Below, in pieces: positions 17,417 to 25,495 of a stretch of DNA of 64,000 bases. Below the pieces are notes generated by a model, which was given only the letters and a program-made list of their open reading frames with translations, searched no databases and had not been told where the DNA came from. The position numbers and the translations under genes were made by a program. The stretch lies in NCBI RefSeq assembly GCF_014203235.1, contig NZ_JACHIN010000007.1:222560-286559 (forward strand), written 5' to 3'. Origin of the DNA: Nonomuraea endophytica. GTDB lineage: Bacteria; Actinomycetota; Actinomycetes; Streptosporangiales; Streptosporangiaceae. The stretch's first letter is position 1; each line of letters opens with the position of its first letter.

Positions 17417-18181
17417 ATGCAGCGTTTGCAAGACCGTGTCGCCGTGATCACCGGCGCGGGCAGCGGGATCGGGCTGGCCACGGCGCGCAGGTTCGCCGAG
17501 GAGGGCGCCCGGGTGGTCTGCGTCGACATCGACGAGGACGCCGGCAAGAAGGCCGCCGAGGAGGTCGGCGGGATCTTCGTCAAGGCCGACGTGACCAGCG
17601 ACGAGGACGTCGCCCGCATGTACAGGACCGCCTTCGACACCTACGGCAGCGTCGACATCGCCTTCAACAACGCCGGCATCTCGCCGCCGGACGACGACTC
17701 CATCCTGGAGACCGGCATCGACGCGTGGCGGCGCGTGCAGGAAGTCAACCTCACCAGCGTGTACCTGTGTTGCAAGCACGTCATCCCCTACATGCAGCGG
17801 CAGGGCAAGGGCTCCATCATCAACACCGCCTCGTTCGTGGCCGTGATGGGCTCGGCGACCTCGCAGATCTCCTACACCGCGTCCAAGGGCGGAGTGCTCG
17901 CCATGTCACGCGAGCTCGGAGTGCAGTTCGCCCGCGAGGGCATCCGCGTCAACGCCCTGTGCCCCGGCCCGGTCAACACCCCATTGCTGCGCGAACTGTT
18001 CGCCAAGGACCCCGAGCGCGCCCAGCGCCGCCTGGTCCACATCCCGGTCGGCCGCTTCGCCGAAGCCACCGAGATCGCCGCCGCGGTCGCCTTCCTGGCC
18101 AGCGACGACGCCAGCTTCATCACGGGCTCGGAGTTCCTCGTCGACGGCGGCATCTCCGGCGCCTATGTCACCCCCTTCTGA
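17417..18181 (+). CDS. Short-chain dehydrogenase/reductase (SDR)
   Basis: 254 residues, classical SDR. TGAGSGIG (12-19) binds the cofactor and Asp37-Asp39 suggest NAD preference. NNAG (84-87), Ser139, and Tyr153 with Lys157 (SYTASK) form the active site. In this operon it could oxidise an alcohol group of a gamma-glutamylated amino alcohol to the aldehyde used by the preceding enzyme; that substrate role is inference. It replaces the FAD amine oxidase (PuuB) of classical putrescine degradation. Confidence 0.9.
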   Translation: MQRLQDRVAVITGAGSGIGLATARRFAEEGARVVCVDIDEDAGKKAAEEVGGIFVKADVTSDEDVARMYRTAFDTYGSVDIAFNNAGISPPDDDSILETGIDAWRRVQEVNLTSVYLCCKHVIPYMQRQGKGSIINTASFVAVMGSATSQISYTASKGGVLAMSRELGVQFAREGIRVNALCPGPVNTPLLRELFAKDPERAQRRLVHIPVGRFAEATEIAAAVAFLASDDASFITGSEFLVDGGISGAYVTPF

Positions 18182-18482
18182 TCTCTTTTGCGGGGTCTGA
18201 TGTCTTCTTGCAGGCCTTTCATCCGTTACGGGCCTCTCGGTCTGTTACGGATCTTTCATCCGTTGCGGGCCTTTGATCTGCCGTTGCGGGGCCTCTCGGT
18301 CTGTTGCGGGCCTCTCGGTCTGTGCGGGCCTTTGATCTGCCGTTGCGGGGCCTCTCGGTCTGTGCGGGCCTTTGATCTGCCGTTGCGGGCCTCTCGGTCT
18401 GTTGCGGGCCTCTCGGTCTGTGCGGGCCTTTGATCTGCGGTTGCGGGCCTCTCGCTCCTTACGGGGCCTTTGAGCTGTTACG
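18177..18482 (+). repeat. Two-unit interleaved tandem repeat after the SDR gene
   Basis: Unit A is tctcggtctgttgcgggcc (18-19 bp) and unit B is tttgatctgccgttgcgggcc (about 21 bp). They alternate irregularly for about 13 copies. The first B-like unit begins in the last codon and TGA stop of the SDR gene (ttctgatct). The region separates the SDR and gamma-glutamyl hydrolase genes. Confidence 0.88.
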
Positions 18483-18691
18483 GCAAGCCGCCGCCCCCGC
18501 CACCCGCCGCGCAGGGCGGGCGGCACTCCAGGGCCACGGCAGGCGGCCGCGCGGGGTGGGCCGCCGCGACGACCCACGCTGACCCACTCCCGCGGCCGAC
18601 CGCCAACACGCTCGGCTCGCCCTGCCCGCCCCGGGCCGGGGTGGGGTGGGGTGGGGTGGGCAGGCGGATGTATGAGGATGGAGGGATGAGC

Positions 18692-19393
18692 ATGCGGCCC
18701 GTTATCGGGATCACCTGTTACGTGGAGCCCGCGCGGTTCACCGTGTGGGAGATGGACACGGCGCTCCTGCCGTACATGTACGTGGAGCAGGTGGCGGCGG
18801 CCGGTGGGCAGCCGGTCATCCTGCCGCCGGCCGGGGAGCCGGCCGAGCTCGTCACCCGGCTGGACGGTCTCATCGTGGCCGGAGGCGGTGACATCGACCC
18901 CGGCCGGTACGACGAGCCTGCCCACGACCGTGTCGGCTACATCCGGAAATTTCGTGATGAAGCGGAGTTCGCCCTGATGTCCGCTGCCCTGGAGACCGGG
19001 CTGCCCTTCCTGGGCATCTGCCGTGGGCTCCAGGTGCTCAACGTCACCCTTGGCGGTTCCCTTCACCAGCACCTGCCCGACGTGACCGGCCATGAGGGGC
19101 ACTCCCCCGCGCCGGGTACGTTCGGGCACCTGCCCGTACGCGCCGAGCCCGGCACCCGCCTGGCCAAGGTCCTCGGTCAGGACCCGCTCGACGTCCCCCA
19201 CTACCACCACCAGGCCGTCAACCGCCTGGGCACCGGCCTGACCGTGAGCGCCCGCGCGGAGGACGGCACCATCGAGGCGATCGAACTGGACACCCACCCC
19301 TTCGCCCTGGCCGTCCAATGGCACCCCGAGGCCGGCACCGACCCCGCCCTCTTCCACGCCCTAACCACCGCCGCCACCCACCCAACCCCCTGA
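18692..19393 (+). CDS. Gamma-glutamyl-GABA hydrolase-like peptidase C26
   Basis: 233 residues from the ATG at 18692 (GGAGGG 6 nt upstream; the ATG at 18686 is too close to it). Class-I glutamine amidotransferase fold: GGGDIDPGRY near residue 64, nucleophile Cys110 in FLGICRGLQVLN, and His211 with Glu213 in AVQWHPEAG. It should cut gamma-glutamyl amides and release glutamate, completing the ligase, dehydrogenase and hydrolase cycle. It is 510 bp from the SDR gene across a repeat array, so it may have its own promoter. Confidence 0.9.
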   Translation: MRPVIGITCYVEPARFTVWEMDTALLPYMYVEQVAAAGGQPVILPPAGEPAELVTRLDGLIVAGGGDIDPGRYDEPAHDRVGYIRKFRDEAEFALMSAALETGLPFLGICRGLQVLNVTLGGSLHQHLPDVTGHEGHSPAPGTFGHLPVRAEPGTRLAKVLGQDPLDVPHYHHQAVNRLGTGLTVSARAEDGTIEAIELDTHPFALAVQWHPEAGTDPALFHALTTAATHPTP

Positions 19394-19525
19394 CCCACCA
19401 CCCACCCAACGCCCGACGCATCACCCACCCAACCCCCCGGGCCCACCACCCACCCAACCCCCGGGCCCACCACCCACCCAACCCCTCGGCCCAGCACCCA
19501 CACACCAACCCGATCACCAGGCCTC
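19375..19525 (+). repeat. 23-25-bp tandem repeat seeded by the C26 hydrolase stop codon
   Basis: Six units of the type cccacccaacccccgggccc plus acca. The first unit contains the last codons and TGA stop of the hydrolase gene (cacccaaccccctga). Confidence 0.88.
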
Positions 19526-20186
19526 ACGAGCACCCGCAGCCCCGGCAATCCCGGCGACGCCACCTCTCCAGCGCGACTGGTCACGGAAACCCTCGGGCCA
19601 CGCCACCACGACACGGCCTCCGGCACGCCCCTCGCGAACGTCGCCCGTCCTGGAAGGCCCTTCGATGCGCGCGGCCACAACCCGGTGCGCGACACCGCCC
19701 CTAGCCATCAACACCTGGCCCGCGGGAGGCGATCCCGCTCGCCACGAGCGGCCCGCAGTCCGAGCGGCCCGCAGTCCGAGCGCCCCGTAGTCCGAGCGGC
19801 CCGTCAGATCGGCCGCTCCGACCGGGCCTCGCCATCACGACCGGGGCTCCGGCACCGCCTCTCGCCACCACCACACGGCCTCCGGCACCGCCCGTGTGAG
19901 CGCCGCCGGTCCCGGGAAGCGCTCTGGCGGGCGCGGCCACGGCCCCGCCTCCGGCCACCCGGGCGCGTACCGCCGGACGTCTTCACCGGGTCCTGTCCGG
20001 TCAGATGGGGGTGGCTGTCAAGTCGGTGGTCACGATCCCCCGCAAAAGCCGCGAACCACCTCATTCCGATAGACCACGAGGTAGGACGCCCCATAGCGGG
20101 GTCATGTCGGGCCAGTGAACGCCAGGTCAGCAGCGAATTCTGAATTGGGTCTTACTGGAAAGCTTCTTTACTTTTACTCTCAGAGT
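19526..20186. other. Gene-free region with a diverged 75-bp duplication
   Basis: No convincing gene on either strand. Positions 19597-19675 and 19866-19938 are diverged copies of one segment (both begin gccaccac and contain acacggcctccggca, and both end gcgcggccac). A 16-bp repeat, cagtccgagcggcccg, occurs about four times near 19757-19806. The last part should hold the LysR-gene promoter. Confidence 0.6.
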
Positions 20187-21143
20187 GTGGAGCTCGAGGT
20201 CCGGCATCTCAGAGTCGTATGTGCGATCGCGGACACCGGGAGCATCTCCAAGGCGGCGACGTCGCTCGGGATGTCCCAGCCAGCGCTCGCAGCGCAGCTG
20301 CGCCGCATCGAGCGGCAGTTCGGCGGCCCGCTGTTCGAGCGGGGCCGCGAAGGGACGACGCCCACTCCCTTAGGCCGCTGGCTGCTGTTGAGGTCGCGTT
20401 CCGTCTTACCCGCCTTCGATGACCTAGCGCGTGACGCCCGGCGCCACGCGCGGGACGAGCGCGACACCATCCGCGTCGGCTGCGCCCTCACCCGGCTGGC
20501 CATCTACGCGGCCAAGGCGTTGCGCCGCCTGTTGCCGGAGGCCGAGATCAGCCTCCGTACCGAGGAGACGACCGAGGTGTTGCCCGGTCTGCTGGAGTCG
20601 GAGCGCATCGAACTGGCCACGCTCGACGACTATCCCGGTCACGAACTGCAACCACCCCAGGGCGCCGTCTACGCCGAGATCGCGATCGAGCCGGTCTTCG
20701 TGGGGTTGACGGCCAGTCACCCTCTGGCAGCACACGACGAGATCGATCTGGCGGATCTCGCCAAGGAGCAGTGGGCGCAGCACGCGCTGCTGGAGTCGGG
20801 GCCGCGTGAGCATTTCTGGACCGCGTGCGCCGATCACGGGTTCTCGCCGCTGGTCGGGTTCAAGGTGGACCTCAGCGTCGCGCTCGACCTGATCGCTGAG
20901 GGCCGCTGCGTCGGATTGTTCCAGGCCACGAGCCCTGCGCGGGACGGCATCGTGATCCGGCCGCTGGTCGGGTCGCCGATGAAGATGCGTCACCTGATCG
21001 GCTGGACCGAGCACGGAGCGCTGGCTCCGCACGCCAAGGACCTCGTCCAGGCGGTCACCAAAACCTATTGGTCGGAGGCCATGCGCAACCCCACGTACAA
21101 CGCGTGGCTGCGGCGACATGGCGCCCATAGTGTGACGTTATGA
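20187..21143 (+). CDS. LysR-family transcriptional regulator
   Basis: 318 residues from the GTG at 20187, which places the helix-turn-helix at the usual position (residues about 5-60: LRVVCAIADTGSISKAATSL, GMSQPALAAQLRRIER). The rest is a LysR substrate-binding domain, with the conserved LFERGREGTTPTPLG hinge at about residues 50-65. The gene precedes the two secreted peptidases in the same direction. An extended start at 20115 adds 24 residues without homology-like pattern. Confidence 0.88.
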   Translation: MELEVRHLRVVCAIADTGSISKAATSLGMSQPALAAQLRRIERQFGGPLFERGREGTTPTPLGRWLLLRSRSVLPAFDDLARDARRHARDERDTIRVGCALTRLAIYAAKALRRLLPEAEISLRTEETTEVLPGLLESERIELATLDDYPGHELQPPQGAVYAEIAIEPVFVGLTASHPLAAHDEIDLADLAKEQWAQHALLESGPREHFWTACADHGFSPLVGFKVDLSVALDLIAEGRCVGLFQATSPARDGIVIRPLVGSPMKMRHLIGWTEHGALAPHAKDLVQAVTKTYWSEAMRNPTYNAWLRRHGAHSVTL

Positions 21144-21230
21144 CAAATTGTGGGGTTACGGTCCGTGAGCCCCCGATGTCAGCTTGGGGTTGACTCCAGC
21201 CAGATTCACACCCCCCAAGGAGCCACGAGA

Positions 21231-23504
21231 GTGAACCCCAAGCTCAAACTGTCGGCCGCCGCGTTAGTCGCGCTGGCGCTGGCCCTGGTACCCCAGGCGG
21301 CGCAGGCCGTACAAGATCCCCCAACTCCAAGTGAGGCCAAGAGCGCCGTCACCTCGGCGCAGGGCGCGCTTGCTGCTTACGCTCCCTCCCTGCGTACCGC
21401 GCAGGACGACGCATACCACCTCCAGGCCAACACCCCCGGCGCGAACGGTCTGCAGTTCCTGACCTACTCGCGCACCCACAAGGGCCTGCCCGTCTACGGC
21501 GGCGAGGTCGTCGTCACCACGGACGCGTCGGGCCAGTCGGTCAGCGACATCACCACCGGCCAGCAAGCCGTCATCAACGTCGGCACGAAGGCCAAGGTGA
21601 GCGCGGCCACCGCCGCCGCCACGTCACAGGCACGGATCAAGAAGGTGGACAGCGTCAGCGCGCCGTCGCTGGTCATCCACGCCGCGGGCAAGACCCCGCG
21701 GCTGGCGTACGCGACCACCGTCACCGGCCCGTCCAACAACCGGACCGTCTACGTCGACGCGCTGACCGGCGCGGTCATCGACGAGGTCGAGCTGGTCAAG
21801 GCCGCCGAAGGCCGGTCCCACTACGTCGGGACCGTCACCATCGACACCCAGGCCACCTCGATGGTCGACCCCAACCGCCGCGGCATCCAGTGCGGCGGCC
21901 AGAACGGCTCCGCTTTCACCGGCTCCAGCCCCTGGGGCAACGGCGGCGCCACCGACCTGCCGACCGCCTGCGTCGACGTCCTCTACGGAGTCCAGAAGGA
22001 ATGGGACATGCTCCGGGAGTGGGTCGGCCGCAACGGCATCAACGGCTCCGGCGGCGGCTTCCCGGCACGTGTCGGCCTGGCCCAGGCCAACGCCTTCTGG
22101 AACGGCTCGTACACCAACTTCGGCCACAACGGCGCCAGCGCCCGCAAGAACCTGGTCTCGATGGACGTCGTCGGCCACGAGTACGGCCACGCCATCTTCC
22201 AGACCACGCCCGGCGGCGCGGGTTCCGGCAACGAGGCCGGCGGTCTGAACGAGTCCACCGGTGACATCTTCGGCGCCGTGACCGAGCACTACGCCAACAA
22301 CCCGAACGACCCGCCGGACTACCTGGTCGGTGAGGAGCCCGCGCTCGGCGGCGGCCCGATCCGCAACATGTACAACCCGTCGGCTCTCGGCCACCCGAAC
22401 TGCTACACCCCGGGGTCCTTCCCCGAGGTGCACGCCGGAGCGGGCCCGCAGAACCACTGGTTCTACCTGATGGCCGAAGGCACCAACCCGCAGGGCAAGC
22501 CCGCCAGCACCCGCTGCGACAACGGCCCCGCGATCGTCGGCATCGGCGTCCGCAAGGCCGCCCAGGTCTTCATGACCACGCTGAACAAGAAGACGTCCCC
22601 GTGGACGCACACCAAGGTCCGCGTGGCCGCGCTGCAGGCCGCCAAGGAGCTGTGGCCGGGTAGCTGCGCCGAGTTCAACGTGGTCAAGGCCGCCTTCGAC
22701 GGCATCCGCCTGCCGGCCCAGTCCGGCGAGCCGACCTGCACCGCCCCGACCGACGACTTCTCGCTCACCCTCGACCCGGCCGCCGGCCAGGCCGACCCGG
22801 GCAGCAGCGTGACCACGACGGTCAGGACCACGGTGACCAGCGGCAACGCCCAGCAGATCACGCTGCGCGCCGGCACTCTGCCCAGTGGTGTGACGGCCCA
22901 GTTCAACCCGGCCACGATCACCGCCGGCCAGACCTCGACGCTGACCCTGTCGACCTCCGCGGGCAGCCCCGTGGGCGGCCACGCCGTACAGGTGACGGCG
23001 GACGGCACCGCGGTCGACAAGAACGCCACCTACAACCTCACGATCGGGCAGGTCCAGGACGACTTCTCGTTCGCGGTCAGCCCGGCGTCCGGCTCGACGC
23101 AGCCGGGCGGCTCCGCCCAGACCACCGTCAACACCACGGTGACCAGCGGCTCCGCTCAGCAGGTCGCGCTCTCGGCCACCGGTCAGCCCTCGGGCGTGAC
23201 GGTGACCTTCAGCCCGGCCACCGTCACCGCCGGCCAGAGCTCTCAGGTGACCGTCGCCACGACCTCCAGCGTCGCGGCGGGGTCCTACCCGATCACGCTC
23301 ACCGGCACCGGCACCAGTGGCAGCAAGACGGCGACCTACACGCTGACCGTGGGTAGCACCGGCACCGAATGGGCGCCGTACACCTCCTACACGATCAACC
23401 AGGTCGTCACCTACCAGGGCGCCAGCTACCGCTGCCGCCAGAGCCACACCAGCCTGCCCGGCTGGGAGCCCCCGAACGTGCTCGCACTCTGGCAGCCGCT
23501 GTGA
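21231..23504 (+). CDS. Secreted M4 (thermolysin-like) metallopeptidase with Ig-like repeats and C-terminal CBM
   Basis: 757 residues, GTG start at 21231 with AAGGAG 8 nt upstream. A signal peptide (LALVPQAAQA) is followed by an FTP/PepSY-like propeptide to about residue 190. Zinc site: HEYGH at 316-320, with the distal Glu in GGLNESTGDIFGAV. After the catalytic domain come two about 95-residue repeats (DFSLTLDPAAGQADPGSSVT and DFSFAVSPASGSTQPGGSAQ), then a 45-residue chitin/cellulose-binding-like module with Trp at WAPYTSY and PGWEPP. It is exported and probably degrades protein on polymer surfaces. It overlaps the next peptidase gene by 4 bp. Confidence 0.93.
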   Translation: MNPKLKLSAAALVALALALVPQAAQAVQDPPTPSEAKSAVTSAQGALAAYAPSLRTAQDDAYHLQANTPGANGLQFLTYSRTHKGLPVYGGEVVVTTDASGQSVSDITTGQQAVINVGTKAKVSAATAAATSQARIKKVDSVSAPSLVIHAAGKTPRLAYATTVTGPSNNRTVYVDALTGAVIDEVELVKAAEGRSHYVGTVTIDTQATSMVDPNRRGIQCGGQNGSAFTGSSPWGNGGATDLPTACVDVLYGVQKEWDMLREWVGRNGINGSGGGFPARVGLAQANAFWNGSYTNFGHNGASARKNLVSMDVVGHEYGHAIFQTTPGGAGSGNEAGGLNESTGDIFGAVTEHYANNPNDPPDYLVGEEPALGGGPIRNMYNPSALGHPNCYTPGSFPEVHAGAGPQNHWFYLMAEGTNPQGKPASTRCDNGPAIVGIGVRKAAQVFMTTLNKKTSPWTHTKVRVAALQAAKELWPGSCAEFNVVKAAFDGIRLPAQSGEPTCTAPTDDFSLTLDPAAGQADPGSSVTTTVRTTVTSGNAQQITLRAGTLPSGVTAQFNPATITAGQTSTLTLSTSAGSPVGGHAVQVTADGTAVDKNATYNLTIGQVQDDFSFAVSPASGSTQPGGSAQTTVNTTVTSGSAQQVALSATGQPSGVTVTFSPATVTAGQSSQVTVATTSSVAAGSYPITLTGTGTSGSKTATYTLTVGSTGTEWAPYTSYTINQVVTYQGASYRCRQSHTSLPGWEPPNVLALWQPL

Positions 23505-25171
23505 AGAAACTCCTAGTGTCAGGGCTGGCCACCATCGTGGTGGCCGCCCTGGCCCCCCTCGCGGGCGCCACGAGCGCTCAGGCTGTCGCGCCGCCCAACA
23601 TCCCGGTCGCGAACGTGACGGCCCACCTCAGTCAGCTCCAGTCGATCGCGTCGGCCAACGGCGGCAACCGGGCATCAGGACGGCCCGGATACAACGCCTC
23701 GGTCAACTACATCAAGGGCAAGCTGGACGCGGCCGGCTACACCACCCGGATCCAGACCTTCAGCGGCGGTAGCAACCTGATCGCCGACTGGCCGGGCGGC
23801 CCGACCAACCAGACCATCATGCTCGGCGCCCACCTGGACAGCGTCGCCGCCGGTCCGGGGATCAACGACAACGGCTCGGGCTCCTCGGCCCTGCTGGAGA
23901 TCGCCCTGACCCTGGCCGCCCAGCGGCCGACGGTGACCAAGCACGTCAGGTTCGGCTGGTGGGGCGCCGAGGAGCAGGGCCTGATCGGGTCCCGCTACTA
24001 CGTGCAGAACGGGGGTTCGGCGGGCGTCGAGGCGTACCTCAACTTCGACATGACCGGCTCGCCCAACCCCGGCTACTTCGTCTATGACGACGACGTGGCC
24101 CTGCAGCGGCTGTTCAACGACTACTACACCTCGATCGGCGTGCAGACCGAGCCGGAGCGCATCGGCGACGGACGCAGCGACCACGCCTCGTTCAAGAACG
24201 CCGGCGTACGCGTCGGCGGCGTCTTCACCGGGGCGAGCGAACGCAAGACGGCCGCCCAGGCCGCCAAGTGGGGCGGTCAGGCCAACCAGTCGTTCGACCG
24301 CTGCTACCACTCGGCCTGCGACACCTATCCGTCCAACATCAACACGACCGCGCTCGACCGTAACGCCGACGCGGCCGCCCACGCGCTGTGGACCCTGGCC
24401 GTCGGCCAGTCACAGCAGAACGATTACTCCATCGCGGTGAGCCCGGCCTCGGCGACCCTCCAGCCCGGCCAGTCGGCGACGACAACGCTCACCACGGCGG
24501 TCACCTCCGGCCAGGCGCAGCAGGTCAGCCTCTCCGCCGGCAACGTCCCGGCCGGGGTGACCGTCTCCTTCAGCCCGCAGACGATCACGGCGGGCCAGAC
24601 CTCGACGGTCACCGTCGCGGCGTCAGCGGCGGCGGCGAACGGTAGCTACCAGATCGCCCTCAACGGTGACGGCGCCGACAGCGACCGTTCGACCGCCTTC
24701 AACCTGACGATCGGGCAGGTCCAGAACGACTACTCGTTCTCGGTCAGTCCGGCGTCGGCCTCTGTCCAGCCCGGTGGCAGCGCGAGCACCACCGTCAACA
24801 CCCAGGTCACCTCCGGCCAGACCCAGCTGATCGCGCTGACGGCCTCCGGAGCTCCCCAGGGCGTGACGGTGAGCTTCAACCCGGCCACCATCTCGGCGGG
24901 CCAGACCTCCGCGGTGTCGATCGCGACGGCCTCCTCGGTCGCCGCCGGCACCTATACGATCACGCTCAACGGCGACGGCACCAGCACGGACCGCTCGGCC
25001 ACGTTCACCCTGACCGTGGGCAGCACCGGCACCGAATGGGCGCCGTACACCTCCTACACGGCCGGCACGACCGTGAGCTACCAGGGCGCCAACTACCGGT
25101 GCCTGCAGAGCCACACGAGCCTGCCCGGCTGGGAGCCGCCCGGCACACCGGCGCTCTGGCAGCGCCTCTAG
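23501..25171 (+). CDS. Secreted M28 aminopeptidase with the same C-terminal modules
   Basis: 556 residues. The GTG start at 23501 overlaps the stop of the M4 gene (GTGA); no ribosome binding site is evident, so translation is likely coupled. After a signal peptide comes a Streptomyces-aminopeptidase-like M28 domain. Zinc ligands and catalytic residues appear in GAHLDSVAAGPGINDNGSG, GWWGAEEQGLIGS, NFDMTGSPN, and GRSDHASF. Two Ig-like repeats (NDYSIAVSPASATLQPG and NDYSFSVSPASASVQPG) and a CBM nearly identical to that of the M4 enzyme follow. The pair would act as an endo/exopeptidase team. Confidence 0.93.
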   Translation: MKKLLVSGLATIVVAALAPLAGATSAQAVAPPNIPVANVTAHLSQLQSIASANGGNRASGRPGYNASVNYIKGKLDAAGYTTRIQTFSGGSNLIADWPGGPTNQTIMLGAHLDSVAAGPGINDNGSGSSALLEIALTLAAQRPTVTKHVRFGWWGAEEQGLIGSRYYVQNGGSAGVEAYLNFDMTGSPNPGYFVYDDDVALQRLFNDYYTSIGVQTEPERIGDGRSDHASFKNAGVRVGGVFTGASERKTAAQAAKWGGQANQSFDRCYHSACDTYPSNINTTALDRNADAAAHALWTLAVGQSQQNDYSIAVSPASATLQPGQSATTTLTTAVTSGQAQQVSLSAGNVPAGVTVSFSPQTITAGQTSTVTVAASAAAANGSYQIALNGDGADSDRSTAFNLTIGQVQNDYSFSVSPASASVQPGGSASTTVNTQVTSGQTQLIALTASGAPQGVTVSFNPATISAGQTSAVSIATASSVAAGTYTITLNGDGTSTDRSATFTLTVGSTGTEWAPYTSYTAGTTVSYQGANYRCLQSHTSLPGWEPPGTPALWQRL

Positions 25172-25217
25172 AGGAGCATGTACGGCCGGCGTCCCGCCAG
25201 GCGCCGGTCGTACAGAC

Positions 25218-25257
25218 GTGGCCGGGAACCGCTGGGGTGTGCCAGGTTCCCGGCCAC
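25218..25257 (+). terminator. Hairpin terminator after the M28 peptidase gene
   Basis: gtggccgggaacc (25218-25230) pairs perfectly with ggttcccggccac (25245-25257) around a 14-nt loop, 47 bp after the stop. There is no T-tract, as is usual for high-GC actinobacteria. Confidence 0.8.
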
Positions 25258-25422
25258 ACCCCGTGGCCGGCCGTTCATCCGGGGGGACGGCCGGCCGCGC
25301 TATGCGTTGGGTCACACGCCCCGCAAAGTCCCGATATATCCGGTTAAACACCCGGCAAGCAACACGCGGGACCCCTGAACCTCTCGGCAAACACTGATCA
25401 CCTCACGCACCAAGCTCGGCCC

Positions 25423-25466
25423 GATCCGGACATATCACCCATAGGCTCGCCACCGTTGTCCGGATC
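25423..25466. promoter_or_regulatory. 10-bp perfect inverted repeat in the antiporter leader
   Basis: gatccggaca (25423-25432) and tgtccggatc (25457-25466) flank a 24-nt spacer and end 29 bp before the antiporter start. It may be an operator pair or a leader hairpin. Confidence 0.5.
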
Positions 25467-25495
25467 CGATCCCCCTCAGGAGGGAGCCCGAGCTT

